From JBOFEH01 sp051650265 (GTDB lineage Bacteria; Bacillota; Clostridia; Lachnospirales; Cellulosilyticaceae): a stretch of 62,429 nucleotides of DNA. Position 1 is the stretch's first letter, and each line of letters begins with the position of its first letter. The position numbers and the translations under genes are program-made. The stretch lies in contig JBOFIR010000231.1 in assembly GCA_051650265.1 (NCBI GenBank), positions 1 through 62,429 of the forward strand. The letters run 5' to 3'. Positions 48,445-57,556 of the stretch are shown here, piece by piece. The notes under the pieces were generated by a model, which was not told where the DNA came from, searched no databases, and saw nothing but the letters and a program-made list of their open reading frames with translations.

Positions 48445-49671
48445 ATGAACAAGCAGCAACAACCTATCAAAAAGCTAGCGATCATGGGTGGTACATTTGA
48501 CCCGATACATATGGGGCATCTAGTGACAGCAGAGGCAGTAAGACATGAATTTAATATTGATGAAGTTCTATTTATACCAACGGGGAATCCACCACACAAG
48601 GCAAGTTTAAATATTACATCAGCAGAGCAACGTTATTTGATGACTGTACTTGCAACAGCAACAAATCCCTACTTCAAAGTATCACGTATGGAGATTGATC
48701 GTGAGGGGACGACTTATACTGTCGATACGATGAAAGAACTTAAGCAGATCTATGGCAAAGAAGTGAAGCTCTACTTTATTACAGGGGCTGATGCAATTCA
48801 CGAGATTTTGACTTGGAAAAATCCCGAAGAGTTACTCAAGATCTGCACCTTTGTGGCAGTGACAAGACCTGGATACAAGAAGGAACAACTCATTAGGCAA
48901 GTTGAGGAATTACGCCTTAACTATGAGACGAGTATCAAATTCCTAGAGGTTCCAGCACTTGCGATTTCATCTTCTGATATTCGTCAGCGTGTGGAGGAGG
49001 AGCGGCCTATACGCTACCTTGTGACAGAAGCAGTAGAGAGTTATATTAGCAAATATGGGCTATATGAAGAGCGAGTATCCTTTACGGAAGGGGTGATGCA
49101 ACAGATGCGTGCTTATGTAGAAGGTAAACTTTCATCAAAACGCTATGCCCATACCCGTGGGGTAGTGGAGATGGCTTTAGAACTCGCTAAACTACATGAT
49201 GTGAATACAGATAAGGTGTTTGTAGGCGCATTATTTCACGATGTGGCGAAGGAGCTAGGGGAAGATAGGCTTCAAGCGCTGTGTGAAGAAATGAATATCA
49301 CATTAGATGCATTTGAGCAAGAGCATATAGACCTTGCACATGGAAAAGTTGCAGCAGCACTCCTAGAAAAAGATTGGAATATACACGATCAAGATATATT
49401 AGATAGTATGCGCTACCATACGGTAGGTAGAGTGGACATGACAGATATCGAAAAAATTGTGTACCTTGCAGATATGATAGAGTTGGGGCGAAAGCCTTAC
49501 CCTGCAATGGAAAAAATTAGGCGTCTTGCAAAAGTAGATTTAAACAAGGCAATGTATGAAGCTTTGTGTGCATCAAAGAACTATGTGACGAATATATTAA
49601 AACAAGCTATCCATCCTAATACGGAACTATTGATTGCACAATACGAAAAGTATAGCCAGAAAAATGAGTAA
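48445..49671 (+). CDS. nadD: NadD-YqeK fusion: nicotinate-nucleotide adenylyltransferase plus HD hydrolase
   Basis: 408 residues, two enzymes in one chain. Residues 1-205 are NadD: GGTFDPIHMGHL (HxGH nucleotidyl-transfer motif), SDIRQRV near residue 180. Residues about 215-408 are YqeK: YAHTRGVVEMALELA, the HD motif in ALFHDVAKE, and YHTVGRVDMTDIEKIVYLADMIE. NadD makes deamido-NAD; YqeK hydrolyses Ap4A symmetrically. In Bacillus the two are separate neighbouring genes. ATG at 48445 with AAAAGGAG. The rsfS gene follows, as in Bacillus. Confidence 0.95.
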   Translation: MNKQQQPIKKLAIMGGTFDPIHMGHLVTAEAVRHEFNIDEVLFIPTGNPPHKASLNITSAEQRYLMTVLATATNPYFKVSRMEIDREGTTYTVDTMKELKQIYGKEVKLYFITGADAIHEILTWKNPEELLKICTFVAVTRPGYKKEQLIRQVEELRLNYETSIKFLEVPALAISSSDIRQRVEEERPIRYLVTEAVESYISKYGLYEERVSFTEGVMQQMRAYVEGKLSSKRYAHTRGVVEMALELAKLHDVNTDKVFVGALFHDVAKELGEDRLQALCEEMNITLDAFEQEHIDLAHGKVAAALLEKDWNIHDQDILDSMRYHTVGRVDMTDIEKIVYLADMIELGRKPYPAMEKIRRLAKVDLNKAMYEALCASKNYVTNILKQAIHPNTELLIAQYEKYSQKNE

Positions 49672-49687
49672 GTAAAGGGGAGTGCTA

Positions 49688-50050
49688 TTGAATATGAATC
49701 ATAGAGCATTAGCTGAAAAACTTTATGACATTATTGAAAAAAAGAAAACTGAAGAACTACAAATACTTGACGTCCATGAGATTACATCCATTGCAGATGT
49801 ATTTATGATTGTAACGGTAGCCAATACCCGTATGGCAAAGGCCTTAGCCGATGAGATTGAGTTCAAGATGGAAAATAAACATCAGATCACTGTGCATCAG
49901 AAGGAAGGTTATCATTCTGCAACTTGGATTTTACTCGATTATGATCAAGTCATTGTCCACATTTTGCATACAGAAGCGGCCGAATTTTATAGTTTGGATC
50001 GTCTTTGGCGAGATGGTGAGGCGGTAGCGTTTTCAAGCATACCCCACTAA
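49688..50050 (+). CDS. rsfS: Ribosomal silencing factor RsfS
   Basis: About 120 residues. LDVHEITSIADVFMIVTVANTRMAKALADEIE and the C-terminal WILLDYDQVIVHI plus EFYSLDRLWRDG are diagnostic. It binds L14 and blocks subunit joining in starvation. TTG at 49688 has the best spacing to AAAGGGG; ATG at 49694 and GTG at 49682 are alternatives. Confidence 0.94.
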   Translation: MNMNHRALAEKLYDIIEKKKTEELQILDVHEITSIADVFMIVTVANTRMAKALADEIEFKMENKHQITVHQKEGYHSATWILLDYDQVIVHILHTEAAEFYSLDRLWRDGEAVAFSSIPH

Positions 50051-50055
50051 AAAGA

Positions 50056-50088
50056 ATAGGAGATTGCCGTATGGCAATCTCCTATTTT
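50056..50088. terminator. Bidirectional terminator between rsfS and dacF
   Basis: 13-bp perfect stem ATAGGAGATTGCC / GGCAATCTCCTAT with GTAT loop; T-rich on the plus side and A-rich before the left arm, so it can act on both convergent genes. It overlaps the dacF stop region. Confidence 0.88.
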
Positions 50089-51437
50089 AATGTTTTACTG
50101 AATTTCATTTTGCGATGTCTAAATTTCTTTTTACGTGGGCGTTTCATGAAGTATAGAATCACACCTGCTACAACAATGATACTACCTAATACCCAGCCAT
50201 TTATTTGGAATAGAAAGGGCTGAGGTGTTGCAGATGGTGAATTTGCTTTTTGAGGTGCCGGTTTAAAATATACTTTTGAAACGATCAACTGGTTTTCTGC
50301 AAGAAGCTTATTATTATTCATGTAAGTAATCTTTCCGAGTGTGGTACCTTCTTTGATCCCAAGATCAAGGTATTCGGGAAGATCAAGTGATGTTTGAAGT
50401 TCTCTGGGTTTGACTGATTTTGGAGCAAGCACTGAAAGGTTTTCTGTGACACTAATATCGCAGGTACCTGCTTCGTAAAGTTTACCACTTTTAATACTAT
50501 AAATCGGGAGGCTAAGTAGGACATCGCCTGGTTTGTGAAGTGTCAGTGGTTGATAATTATTGAATCCAAAATCAAGAAGGGCATTGGTATCTTGATAGAC
50601 ACCCTGCTTCTCACCTTTCATAACAACGGCAATCAAATCAATCTCACCACGTTTTGCAATTGTTACAAGTGTATGTCTTGCTTGATCAGTAAAGCCTGTC
50701 TTGCCACCGATCACGTCAGGGCGATACATCTTGCTGTCACGTAGTTTGTTAAGGAGACGGTGATCTTGAGAAAGATAGCGTGTTTCCTGTGTTTTGTTTG
50801 TAGCGGGGATCTGATAGGTAGTTGTTGCCATAATATCTTGGAAATAGTCATTATTATAAAGTGCCTTTGTAATGATTGCCATATCATAGGCGGTTGTATA
50901 GTGATTTTCATCATGCAAACCATGGGCATTGACGAAGTTTGTGTTTTTTGCCCCTAACTCTTTGGCACGTTCTGTCATTTTTACGGCAAATTGGTCAAGA
51001 GACCCACTTACTTTCTCTGCGATTCCATTTGCTGCATCGTTGCCGGACATGAGAAGTAATCCGTGAAGTGCTTGATCGGTAGTAACTTGTTCACCTACAT
51101 AGAAACCAATACGGCTAGAGTTCCATTCCATACTATTGATTGCCTCTTGTGAGAAGGAAATCACATCAGTAGGTTTGAGATTCTCAATGGCCAATAGGGC
51201 GGTCATAAGTTTGGTAATACTTGCAGGATAGTGTTTATCAGAAGCATTTTTCTCATATAAAATCTCCCCTGTTTTCCCATCTATCAAGATTGCACTTTCC
51301 GACTGAATGGTAGGTGTGTCAGAGGGGGTAGTAGGTGCTAGTGTGACAGTAGCACCGAAGCTCATCCAGGGAAATGAAGTTAGTAGACAGATGGCTAAAA
51401 GCAAGGATAAGCCTTGTTTTATCACATGTTTTTTCAT
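50082..51437 (-). CDS. dacF: D-alanyl-D-alanine carboxypeptidase (DacF type)
   Basis: 451 residues. Signal peptide (residues 1-29), peptidase S11 domain with SxxK (Ser73, Lys76 in ASITK), SGN in LMSGNDAANG and KTG in GGKTGFTDQ, a C-terminal beta domain, and a membrane helix near 415-435 followed by a basic tail (KRPRKKKFRHRK). Trims the fifth D-Ala of peptidoglycan stem peptides. DacF is forespore-linked in Bacillus, but DacA-type housekeeping use cannot be excluded. ATG at 51437 follows AAAGGAGAAG. Confidence 0.92.
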   Translation of the reverse strand: MKKHVIKQGLSLLLAICLLTSFPWMSFGATVTLAPTTPSDTPTIQSESAILIDGKTGEILYEKNASDKHYPASITKLMTALLAIENLKPTDVISFSQEAINSMEWNSSRIGFYVGEQVTTDQALHGLLLMSGNDAANGIAEKVSGSLDQFAVKMTERAKELGAKNTNFVNAHGLHDENHYTTAYDMAIITKALYNNDYFQDIMATTTYQIPATNKTQETRYLSQDHRLLNKLRDSKMYRPDVIGGKTGFTDQARHTLVTIAKRGEIDLIAVVMKGEKQGVYQDTNALLDFGFNNYQPLTLHKPGDVLLSLPIYSIKSGKLYEAGTCDISVTENLSVLAPKSVKPRELQTSLDLPEYLDLGIKEGTTLGKITYMNNNKLLAENQLIVSKVYFKPAPQKANSPSATPQPFLFQINGWVLGSIIVVAGVILYFMKRPRKKKFRHRKMKFSKTLK

Positions 51438-51553
51438 AGGTAAAACTTCTCCTTTCAATTAGTACTAGTATATCAGAGGATATCAAAAATAGTAAAGCTA
51501 AACATGTCTAATTTGTGAAAAAGATGTTAACACTTTGTACTAGAGGTGATTTT

Positions 51554-52183
51554 GTGATAAAATTAATAAGTAAGTACAAAGTAATAGCTCTCGTTATATT
51601 GTTAATAATTGTAAACTTTTTAATCATATTTGGTCAAAGTTTATTGCCAGAGACAGATACGGTACAGGTGCAGTTACAGGAACACCTAGAAGAAGAAGGA
51701 CGTACGGGTGAGGCTGAGCTTAAAGTGAGCAATGTGGAGATGCCTTCTCTGGTTCAAGAAGTGCCTGTTTATGTATGTGGTGCGGTGAATCAAGCAGGTG
51801 TGTATCATGTGAAACTTCCGGGAATTATTCAAGATGTGATCACACTCGCAGGCGGGATGACTATGGAAGCTGATGTGGATGCATTGAATCTAGCGGCCCC
51901 ATTGGTAGGTAATGAAAAGATCTATGTACCTATGGAAGGTGAAGTCGTAGAAGAAAGACCTACTATAGGCACAATAACAAATACAACTGGCAAAATCAAT
52001 ATCAATACAGCAGATCAAAATACCCTAGAATCACTTCCAGGGATTGGACCAGCAAAAGCCAAACAGATTATGGATTATAGACAGAGCTATGGTACTTTTA
52101 AAGCGATAGAGGCATTGCAAGATGTTTCAGGGATAGGGACAAAAACCTTTGAGGGACTGAAAGATCTGATTACCATAGAATAG
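51554..52183 (+). CDS. comEA: ComEA-family DNA-binding protein
   Basis: About 209 residues, GTG start behind GAGGTG. N-terminal membrane anchor (residues 9-30), an SLBB domain (VPVYVCGAVNQAGVYHV) and a C-terminal helix-hairpin-helix pair (ININTADQNTLESLPGIG, then VSGIGTKTFEGLKDLI) that binds double-stranded DNA for uptake. Its partner comEC is 3 kb downstream, separated by a two-component system and a GerMN lipoprotein. Confidence 0.93.
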   Translation: MIKLISKYKVIALVILLIIVNFLIIFGQSLLPETDTVQVQLQEHLEEEGRTGEAELKVSNVEMPSLVQEVPVYVCGAVNQAGVYHVKLPGIIQDVITLAGGMTMEADVDALNLAAPLVGNEKIYVPMEGEVVEERPTIGTITNTTGKININTADQNTLESLPGIGPAKAKQIMDYRQSYGTFKAIEALQDVSGIGTKTFEGLKDLITIE

Positions 52184-52193
52184 GAGGAAAGAG

Positions 52194-52880
52194 ATGAATA
52201 GTAAAGTATTAGTAGTAGATGATGAAAAATTGATTGTAAAAGGAATTAAGTTTAGTTTGGAGCAAGAGGGCTGGCAAGTAGATGCTGCCTATGATGGTGA
52301 AGAGGCACTTAGTTTAGTGAAATCAAGACAATATGATGTGATGATTCTTGATGTGATGTTACCAAAATATAATGGGCTTGAAGTCTGTCAGCTTGTTAGG
52401 GAGTTTTCAAATATTCCGATCATCATGCTCACGGCTAAGGGTGAAGATATGGATAAAATTATGGGACTTGAGTATGGTGCGGATGACTATGTAACCAAAC
52501 CTTTCAATATACTTGAGCTTAAGGCACGTATCAAAGCGATTCTTAGACGTTCAAATCATGTGGAAAAAGAACAAAGTAAAAAGGTGATAGAGGTCGGTGA
52601 ACTACGATTAGAAGTCACAAGTAGACGTGTATTCCTCAGAAATCAAGAAGTGAACCTTACAGCAAAAGAATTTGATATGTTAGAGCTTTTCGCAACACAT
52701 CCAGGAAAAGTCTACAACCGTGATCAATTGCTTGATACCATATGGGGACATGATTACCCGGGGGATGTTAGAACGGTAGATGTACATGTCAGACGTCTCA
52801 GAGAGAAGATCGAGCCTAATCCAGGACAGCCTGAATATATTTATACCAAGTGGGGGGTAGGTTACTATTTTAAGGATTAA
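52194..52880 (+). CDS. OmpR-family response regulator
   Basis: 228 residues. Receiver with DD (9,10), phospho-acceptor Asp53 in ILDVMLP, switch Thr in MLTAKGED and Lys in YVTKPFN; a winged-helix DNA-binding domain from about 130 (LTAKEFDMLELFATHPGKVYNR). It resembles the WalR/PhoP group. Starts ten bases after comEA and its stop nearly touches the kinase gene. Confidence 0.95.
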   Translation: MNSKVLVVDDEKLIVKGIKFSLEQEGWQVDAAYDGEEALSLVKSRQYDVMILDVMLPKYNGLEVCQLVREFSNIPIIMLTAKGEDMDKIMGLEYGADDYVTKPFNILELKARIKAILRRSNHVEKEQSKKVIEVGELRLEVTSRRVFLRNQEVNLTAKEFDMLELFATHPGKVYNRDQLLDTIWGHDYPGDVRTVDVHVRRLREKIEPNPGQPEYIYTKWGVGYYFKD

Positions 52881-52881
52881 G

Positions 52882-54306
52882 ATGAAATGGTTCCATAGTT
52901 TGAGATGGCGCCTATTTGTACTCTTTTTCCTGGTGAGTTTTGCACCACTCATGTTTTTTGCGCCAATCTTATTAGGTCGTATGGAAACCTATTATATTGA
53001 ACAGAACAAAGTGGATTGGCTCAGTGAAGCCAATCGTATTGCGACACAGATCGCAGAAGGGGAATACCTAAAAGACGATAGTAACTCTCAATTTTTTATG
53101 TCTCTTATCCGTGATATGAGTAAAGAGAAAAATCTGAATGCACGTATTGTGGTGGTGGACAAGTTTGGATATGTGATTGCAGACTCGAGTATGACAGACC
53201 TAAACCGTTCGATTATGAACAAACAAGTGTTTGAAGCGCTTAACAAGCAAGATAGTGCCAGGCCTTATGAACTTGATAACGAAAGAATTATGAGTGCAGC
53301 GGTATCGGTAGTAGATAAAAATAATAAGGATGAGATTGTAGGTGCTGTTATTATTTCTGCGGATATAGGAGATATCTACAATTTCCTAGACGATATGGGA
53401 AGCCAAATCTATCTCTTGTCTTTAGTCACAAGTTTACTGATTGGTTTGTTAAGTTTCTTTACATCATCCTTTATTACAAGGCCGCTCAAGGTACTTATGA
53501 AATTTGTTCAAAAAATAACAAATGGGCAACTTGATCAAAAAATTGATGTAAAGGGTAAGGATGAAGTTGCAGAACTTGGAAATGCCTTCAACCACATGGC
53601 GGAACAATTACAGCGTGTAGAGCATTCCAGACAAGAATTTGTGTCCAATGTTTCGCATGAACTTAAGACACCGCTTTCGTCTATTAAAGTGCTTACTGAG
53701 TCGCTGATTTTTCAAGAAAATGTTCCAGTTGAAATGTACCAAGAATTCTTTGGAGATATCAACTCAGAGGTTGACAGGCTCAATAGTATTATCTCTGACC
53801 TGTTGACATTGGTTCGTCTTGATCGTACAGAGATTCCAATGAATATTACCTATACCAATCTCAATGATATGACTCAGGCTATTCTTAAACGCCTGATTCC
53901 CTTGGCAAAGAAAAAAGATATCAAATTGATCTATCAAAGTCATAAAGATATTTGGGTAGAGATTGATGAGGTGAAGCTTACACTGGCTATATCCAATTTG
54001 ATTGAAAATGCGATTAAATATACACCAGAGGGTGGCGAGGTGAAAGTGATCTTGCAAAGTGACCTACAAGATGTGTTGATTACAGTGCAGGATACAGGTA
54101 TTGGGATTGCCAAAGATGAGCAGTCAAAGATCTTTGAAAGGTTCTATAGAACCGACAAAACACGTAATCGTGAGACGGGTGGTACAGGCCTTGGTTTATC
54201 AATTACTTACCGTACAGTGATCATGCATAATGGATCGATACAAGTTGAGAGTGAGGAAGGCAAGGGGTCTACATTTATTGTACAAATCCCAATACGCCAC
54301 GTGTAG
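52882..54306 (+). CDS. Sensor histidine kinase with HAMP domain
   Basis: 474 residues. Two membrane helices (about 9-30 and 172-197) enclosing an extracytoplasmic sensor of about 140 residues, a HAMP domain (RPLKVLMKFVQKITNGQLD), HisKA with His259 in SHELKTPLSS, and HATPase (NLIENAIKYTPEGG, DTGIGI, GTGLGLSI). Architecture is that of PhoR/WalK/MtrB. No PAS domain is apparent after HAMP. It forms a pair with the preceding regulator. Confidence 0.95.
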   Translation: MKWFHSLRWRLFVLFFLVSFAPLMFFAPILLGRMETYYIEQNKVDWLSEANRIATQIAEGEYLKDDSNSQFFMSLIRDMSKEKNLNARIVVVDKFGYVIADSSMTDLNRSIMNKQVFEALNKQDSARPYELDNERIMSAAVSVVDKNNKDEIVGAVIISADIGDIYNFLDDMGSQIYLLSLVTSLLIGLLSFFTSSFITRPLKVLMKFVQKITNGQLDQKIDVKGKDEVAELGNAFNHMAEQLQRVEHSRQEFVSNVSHELKTPLSSIKVLTESLIFQENVPVEMYQEFFGDINSEVDRLNSIISDLLTLVRLDRTEIPMNITYTNLNDMTQAILKRLIPLAKKKDIKLIYQSHKDIWVEIDEVKLTLAISNLIENAIKYTPEGGEVKVILQSDLQDVLITVQDTGIGIAKDEQSKIFERFYRTDKTRNRETGGTGLGLSITYRTVIMHNGSIQVESEEGKGSTFIVQIPIRHV

Positions 54307-54315
54307 GAGGACCAT

Positions 54316-55269
54316 ATGACGAAGAAAAAAATAAGTTTTATAGTAGTATGTCTGGTACTCATGGGTATGCTGGTAGGATGTTTTGGTAATAGTGGAACAA
54401 GGGCCTATGAAGAAAAGATATTGTTGTATTTTTATAGTCATCCAGAAGATACATTAGTGGCAGAAGAAGTGCCTATTAGAATTGAACCCCAAATGACAGA
54501 GGAGCAAGTGATGGCTGCGGTGGTGAATGCACTGTACAAGGGACCGCAAAATGCTTCATTACAAGGCGTACAGCCGCTCAAACCTGTAATTAAAGGGGAA
54601 CCGGTATTGAAGGAGCAGACTGCATATGTGACCTTTGATACATCTTATGAAGAGCTAACTGTGGAAGAGCAGATTACGGCAAGAGCGAGTATTGTATTCT
54701 CACTAACAGAACTTGACTTTATCCAAGGGGTTGAATTTTTCGTTGAAGGAAAAGCACTTACAAAGGCGAGTGGCGAAAAGGTCGGTCCAGTCAAACGGGT
54801 TGATCTACTCATCAGCCCACTCAATCCAAGTCCGCCAACGAGTAAGCAAGTGATCACACTTTACTTTGCAAACCCACAAGACCATAAACTTTATCCAGAG
54901 GTAAGAGAGATCGAAGTTAACAATAACAAACCAATCGAGCGCTATGTGATGGAGGAGTTGATTAAGGGGCCAAATACACCGGGGCTTGTGCCAACACTTC
55001 CAGGTGATGCGAAAATCAACAATGATATCAAGACACAAGATGGGGTGTGTCAAGTGGACCTCTCTTATGATCTCAAGGCGGTACAAGTGGCGACGCCACT
55101 TTCAGAGAAACTCATGGTATACTCGGTAGTCAATTCCTTAACAGAAATCCGTAAGATACAGAAAGTAGGATTCTTGATGGAAGGTAAGAAACCGACAGAT
55201 ATTAGTACGACGATTGATTTTAGTCAATTGTTTGAAAGGGATGAATCCATTATTGCAAAGGCTAAATAG
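54316..55269 (+). CDS. Lipoprotein with two GerMN domains
   Basis: 317 residues. Lipobox LVGC near residue 22, so it is anchored outside the membrane. Two GerMN (sporulation/germination-type) domains: about 35-165 (LYFYSHPEDTLVAEE, AAVVNALYKGP, AYVTFDTSYEEL) and 180-310 (LYFANPQDHKLYPE, RYVMEELIKGP, CQVDLSYDLKAV). Directly after the kinase gene in the same direction, hinting at a role in signal reception. Similar proteins are GerM and the GerMN part of actinobacterial LpqB. Confidence 0.9.
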   Translation: MTKKKISFIVVCLVLMGMLVGCFGNSGTRAYEEKILLYFYSHPEDTLVAEEVPIRIEPQMTEEQVMAAVVNALYKGPQNASLQGVQPLKPVIKGEPVLKEQTAYVTFDTSYEELTVEEQITARASIVFSLTELDFIQGVEFFVEGKALTKASGEKVGPVKRVDLLISPLNPSPPTSKQVITLYFANPQDHKLYPEVREIEVNNNKPIERYVMEELIKGPNTPGLVPTLPGDAKINNDIKTQDGVCQVDLSYDLKAVQVATPLSEKLMVYSVVNSLTEIRKIQKVGFLMEGKKPTDISTTIDFSQLFERDESIIAKAK

Positions 55270-57556
55270 GCCTATAGTATGGGCAATGAGTTATTTGTGT
55301 TTAGGATCAATAGGGGGACAATTACTTATCTCTGATAAGTGGTTGTCCTTTTTTATTTGGTGCATGTGTTTAGGAAGTGTACTTGTGATAGGGTGTTTGG
55401 TAAGCCGAAAGTGGGGATATCTAATGGTCTCTCTCTTCTTTGTGACAGGAATAGTGTGCTACATGTGGCATCCTATTACCCAGGAAATAAATGTTTTTCA
55501 AAGCAAGGGACGGGTGAGTGTTGCAGGTAAAGTGAGCTGTGTGAGCCAAACCAAGTATGGGCAACAAGTGCTACTAGAACAAGTGACCTATGAAGATAAA
55601 AATTTGCGTAGTCAAGTGAATGTATTTGTGCCAAGTAAACCCATACTTGCGGTAGGAGATTGGGTGTACGTGATGGGGGAGGCAAAACCACCTCAAGCAC
55701 CTATGAATCCGTCGGACTATGACTACGGAACATGGCAAAAAAGTCAAGGGATATGTGGTAATATCACAGCGCGTCAGGTTGAAATCTTGGCAAAAGGTAA
55801 AGGTCAAAGATTTGATATACGTCAAGCGCTTGGCGAGCAGATTAATCACTTGTTTGAAGGGCGAGATGAGGGACTCATTAGCCTGCTTGTACTCGGGAGT
55901 AAAGAGGTGGCGGATGATGAACTATTGTCGGCATACTATACACTTGGTGTTGGTCATCTTCTTAGTATATCTGGCTTTCACCTTACTACCTTGATTATGG
56001 GGATTTGGTTAGTACTTGCATGGTTACGGGTATCATATATGATGCGGCATGGAAGTGTTATCCTATTGATCTGGGTATATACGCTATTGGTAGGAATGGG
56101 TACAACAACATTGCGCGCATGTATTGGTGCCACGTTGCTTGCATTGGGGCGTTGTTTGTGGCAGGAAGAAGATACACTAACTTCTTTGGCACTAGCAGCA
56201 GGTATACTTGTGGTGATGAATCCCTATGTGCTGACAACACCGAGTTTCCAGTTATCATTTGGGGCGATGATGGGGGTTGTGCTCACAGGGCATTGTCAGA
56301 GGCTCATTAGGACGCGTTATCAAGTGAGTCAGTTTATGATGCAACTATTAGGGACAGTGCTGATTAGCGTTGTGCTTTTCCCCATTATGGCATATCACTT
56401 CTATGAAGTATCTCTTTTGGGACTGCTTTTGAATCTACTGTTTATTCCTGTATTTGCAGTGATTTTGCCTGCGAGTTTTGTGCTGATTCTACTAAGCTAT
56501 GTGAGCTTTGGATGGGCTTATACTTTTGGATATCTCTTGACAGGGTTGTTGCAAGCAATGAATCGTATTGTGATGAGCAGTGAAAGTTTGAAGTGGGCAA
56601 CCTGGACTATAGGAAGGCCAAGCCTTGGAATGTTGATGGTTTACGGTATAACTGTGGTTGCGGGGGTATTGCTACTGGAACAGTGTATGGGTGGAAAAAG
56701 AGGATGGTGTGCTCGTATATGTCAGATTATTTTATTGGGGAGTGTGCTTGTGTGGTGTGGGTACACACAGTTACGTGTATTGCCTCTTGAGATTACACAG
56801 CTTTATGTAGGACAAGGTGATGCGGCAGTGATGACCATGCCTAATAAGCAGGTGGTGCTTATTGATGGGGGAAAGGGCGGACAAGGGGAAGTCATTGCAC
56901 GGTTTGTCAAATCTAAAGGTTATGGAAAGATTGACTGGATTTTGGTATCCCATCCTCATGAGGACCATATAGGTGGGGTGTTAGATTTGCTAAAAGAGGG
57001 TTTTCCTGTAGGCGGTATTATTATAGGTGCAGGTAATGTAGATTCAGAATCAGAGCAGTTACTGAGTCAGCTTGATGAATGGACTAGGAAACAGGATGTG
57101 CCGGTCTATGAGGTAGTGGGACCTCAAAGGCTCACTGTGGGGGATGTTATGCTTAATATTGATGTTTCTGATATGCGTGAAGATACCAATGAGTGCTCTT
57201 TGGTGACGTTGGTGCAGTATGGTGCGTATAGCCATTTGTTTACAGGGGATATTGGTAGTATACGAGAGAGGCAGATGAGTAACCTACCAGACCTTGATGT
57301 ACTTAAGGTTGCTCACCATGGCTCAAAGTATAGTACGACAGATGATTTTCTGTTACAAACAAGTCCTGAGTATGGTATGATTAGTAGTGGTAAAAATAAC
57401 TTATATCGACATCCTCATGTGGAGACACTCGCCCGCCTTGAAGATCATCAAGTGAAATGGTATGATACACAACAGGTTGGCGCAATTTGTGTGAGTACAG
57501 ATGGGACGTCGTTGACGATTAAAAAACAGATACAAAAGGAGCCAGAGAATAGATGA
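55241..57556 (+). CDS. comEC: ComEC/Rec2 DNA-uptake channel
   Basis: About 771 residues. N-terminal DUF4131 region (residues 1-200), a competence membrane domain (about 210-480, LLSISGFHLTTLIMG, RACIGATLLALGR) and a C-terminal metallo-beta-lactamase domain (LYVGQGDAAVM, SHPHEDHIGG with metal-binding His and Asp) likely to degrade the incoming strand. The start is uncertain: ATG 55241 overlaps the lipoprotein gene by 29 bases; TTG 55256 and ATG 55286 are alternatives, none with a strong RBS. Confidence 0.93.
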   Translation: MNPLLQRLNRPIVWAMSYLCLGSIGGQLLISDKWLSFFIWCMCLGSVLVIGCLVSRKWGYLMVSLFFVTGIVCYMWHPITQEINVFQSKGRVSVAGKVSCVSQTKYGQQVLLEQVTYEDKNLRSQVNVFVPSKPILAVGDWVYVMGEAKPPQAPMNPSDYDYGTWQKSQGICGNITARQVEILAKGKGQRFDIRQALGEQINHLFEGRDEGLISLLVLGSKEVADDELLSAYYTLGVGHLLSISGFHLTTLIMGIWLVLAWLRVSYMMRHGSVILLIWVYTLLVGMGTTTLRACIGATLLALGRCLWQEEDTLTSLALAAGILVVMNPYVLTTPSFQLSFGAMMGVVLTGHCQRLIRTRYQVSQFMMQLLGTVLISVVLFPIMAYHFYEVSLLGLLLNLLFIPVFAVILPASFVLILLSYVSFGWAYTFGYLLTGLLQAMNRIVMSSESLKWATWTIGRPSLGMLMVYGITVVAGVLLLEQCMGGKRGWCARICQIILLGSVLVWCGYTQLRVLPLEITQLYVGQGDAAVMTMPNKQVVLIDGGKGGQGEVIARFVKSKGYGKIDWILVSHPHEDHIGGVLDLLKEGFPVGGIIIGAGNVDSESEQLLSQLDEWTRKQDVPVYEVVGPQRLTVGDVMLNIDVSDMREDTNECSLVTLVQYGAYSHLFTGDIGSIRERQMSNLPDLDVLKVAHHGSKYSTTDDFLLQTSPEYGMISSGKNNLYRHPHVETLARLEDHQVKWYDTQQVGAICVSTDGTSLTIKKQIQKEPENR

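Noticed and set aside
55214..55240. TTG start for comEC inside the lipoprotein gene
   Set aside because: No RBS and a larger overlap; the family N-terminus fits better from ATG 55241 or later.
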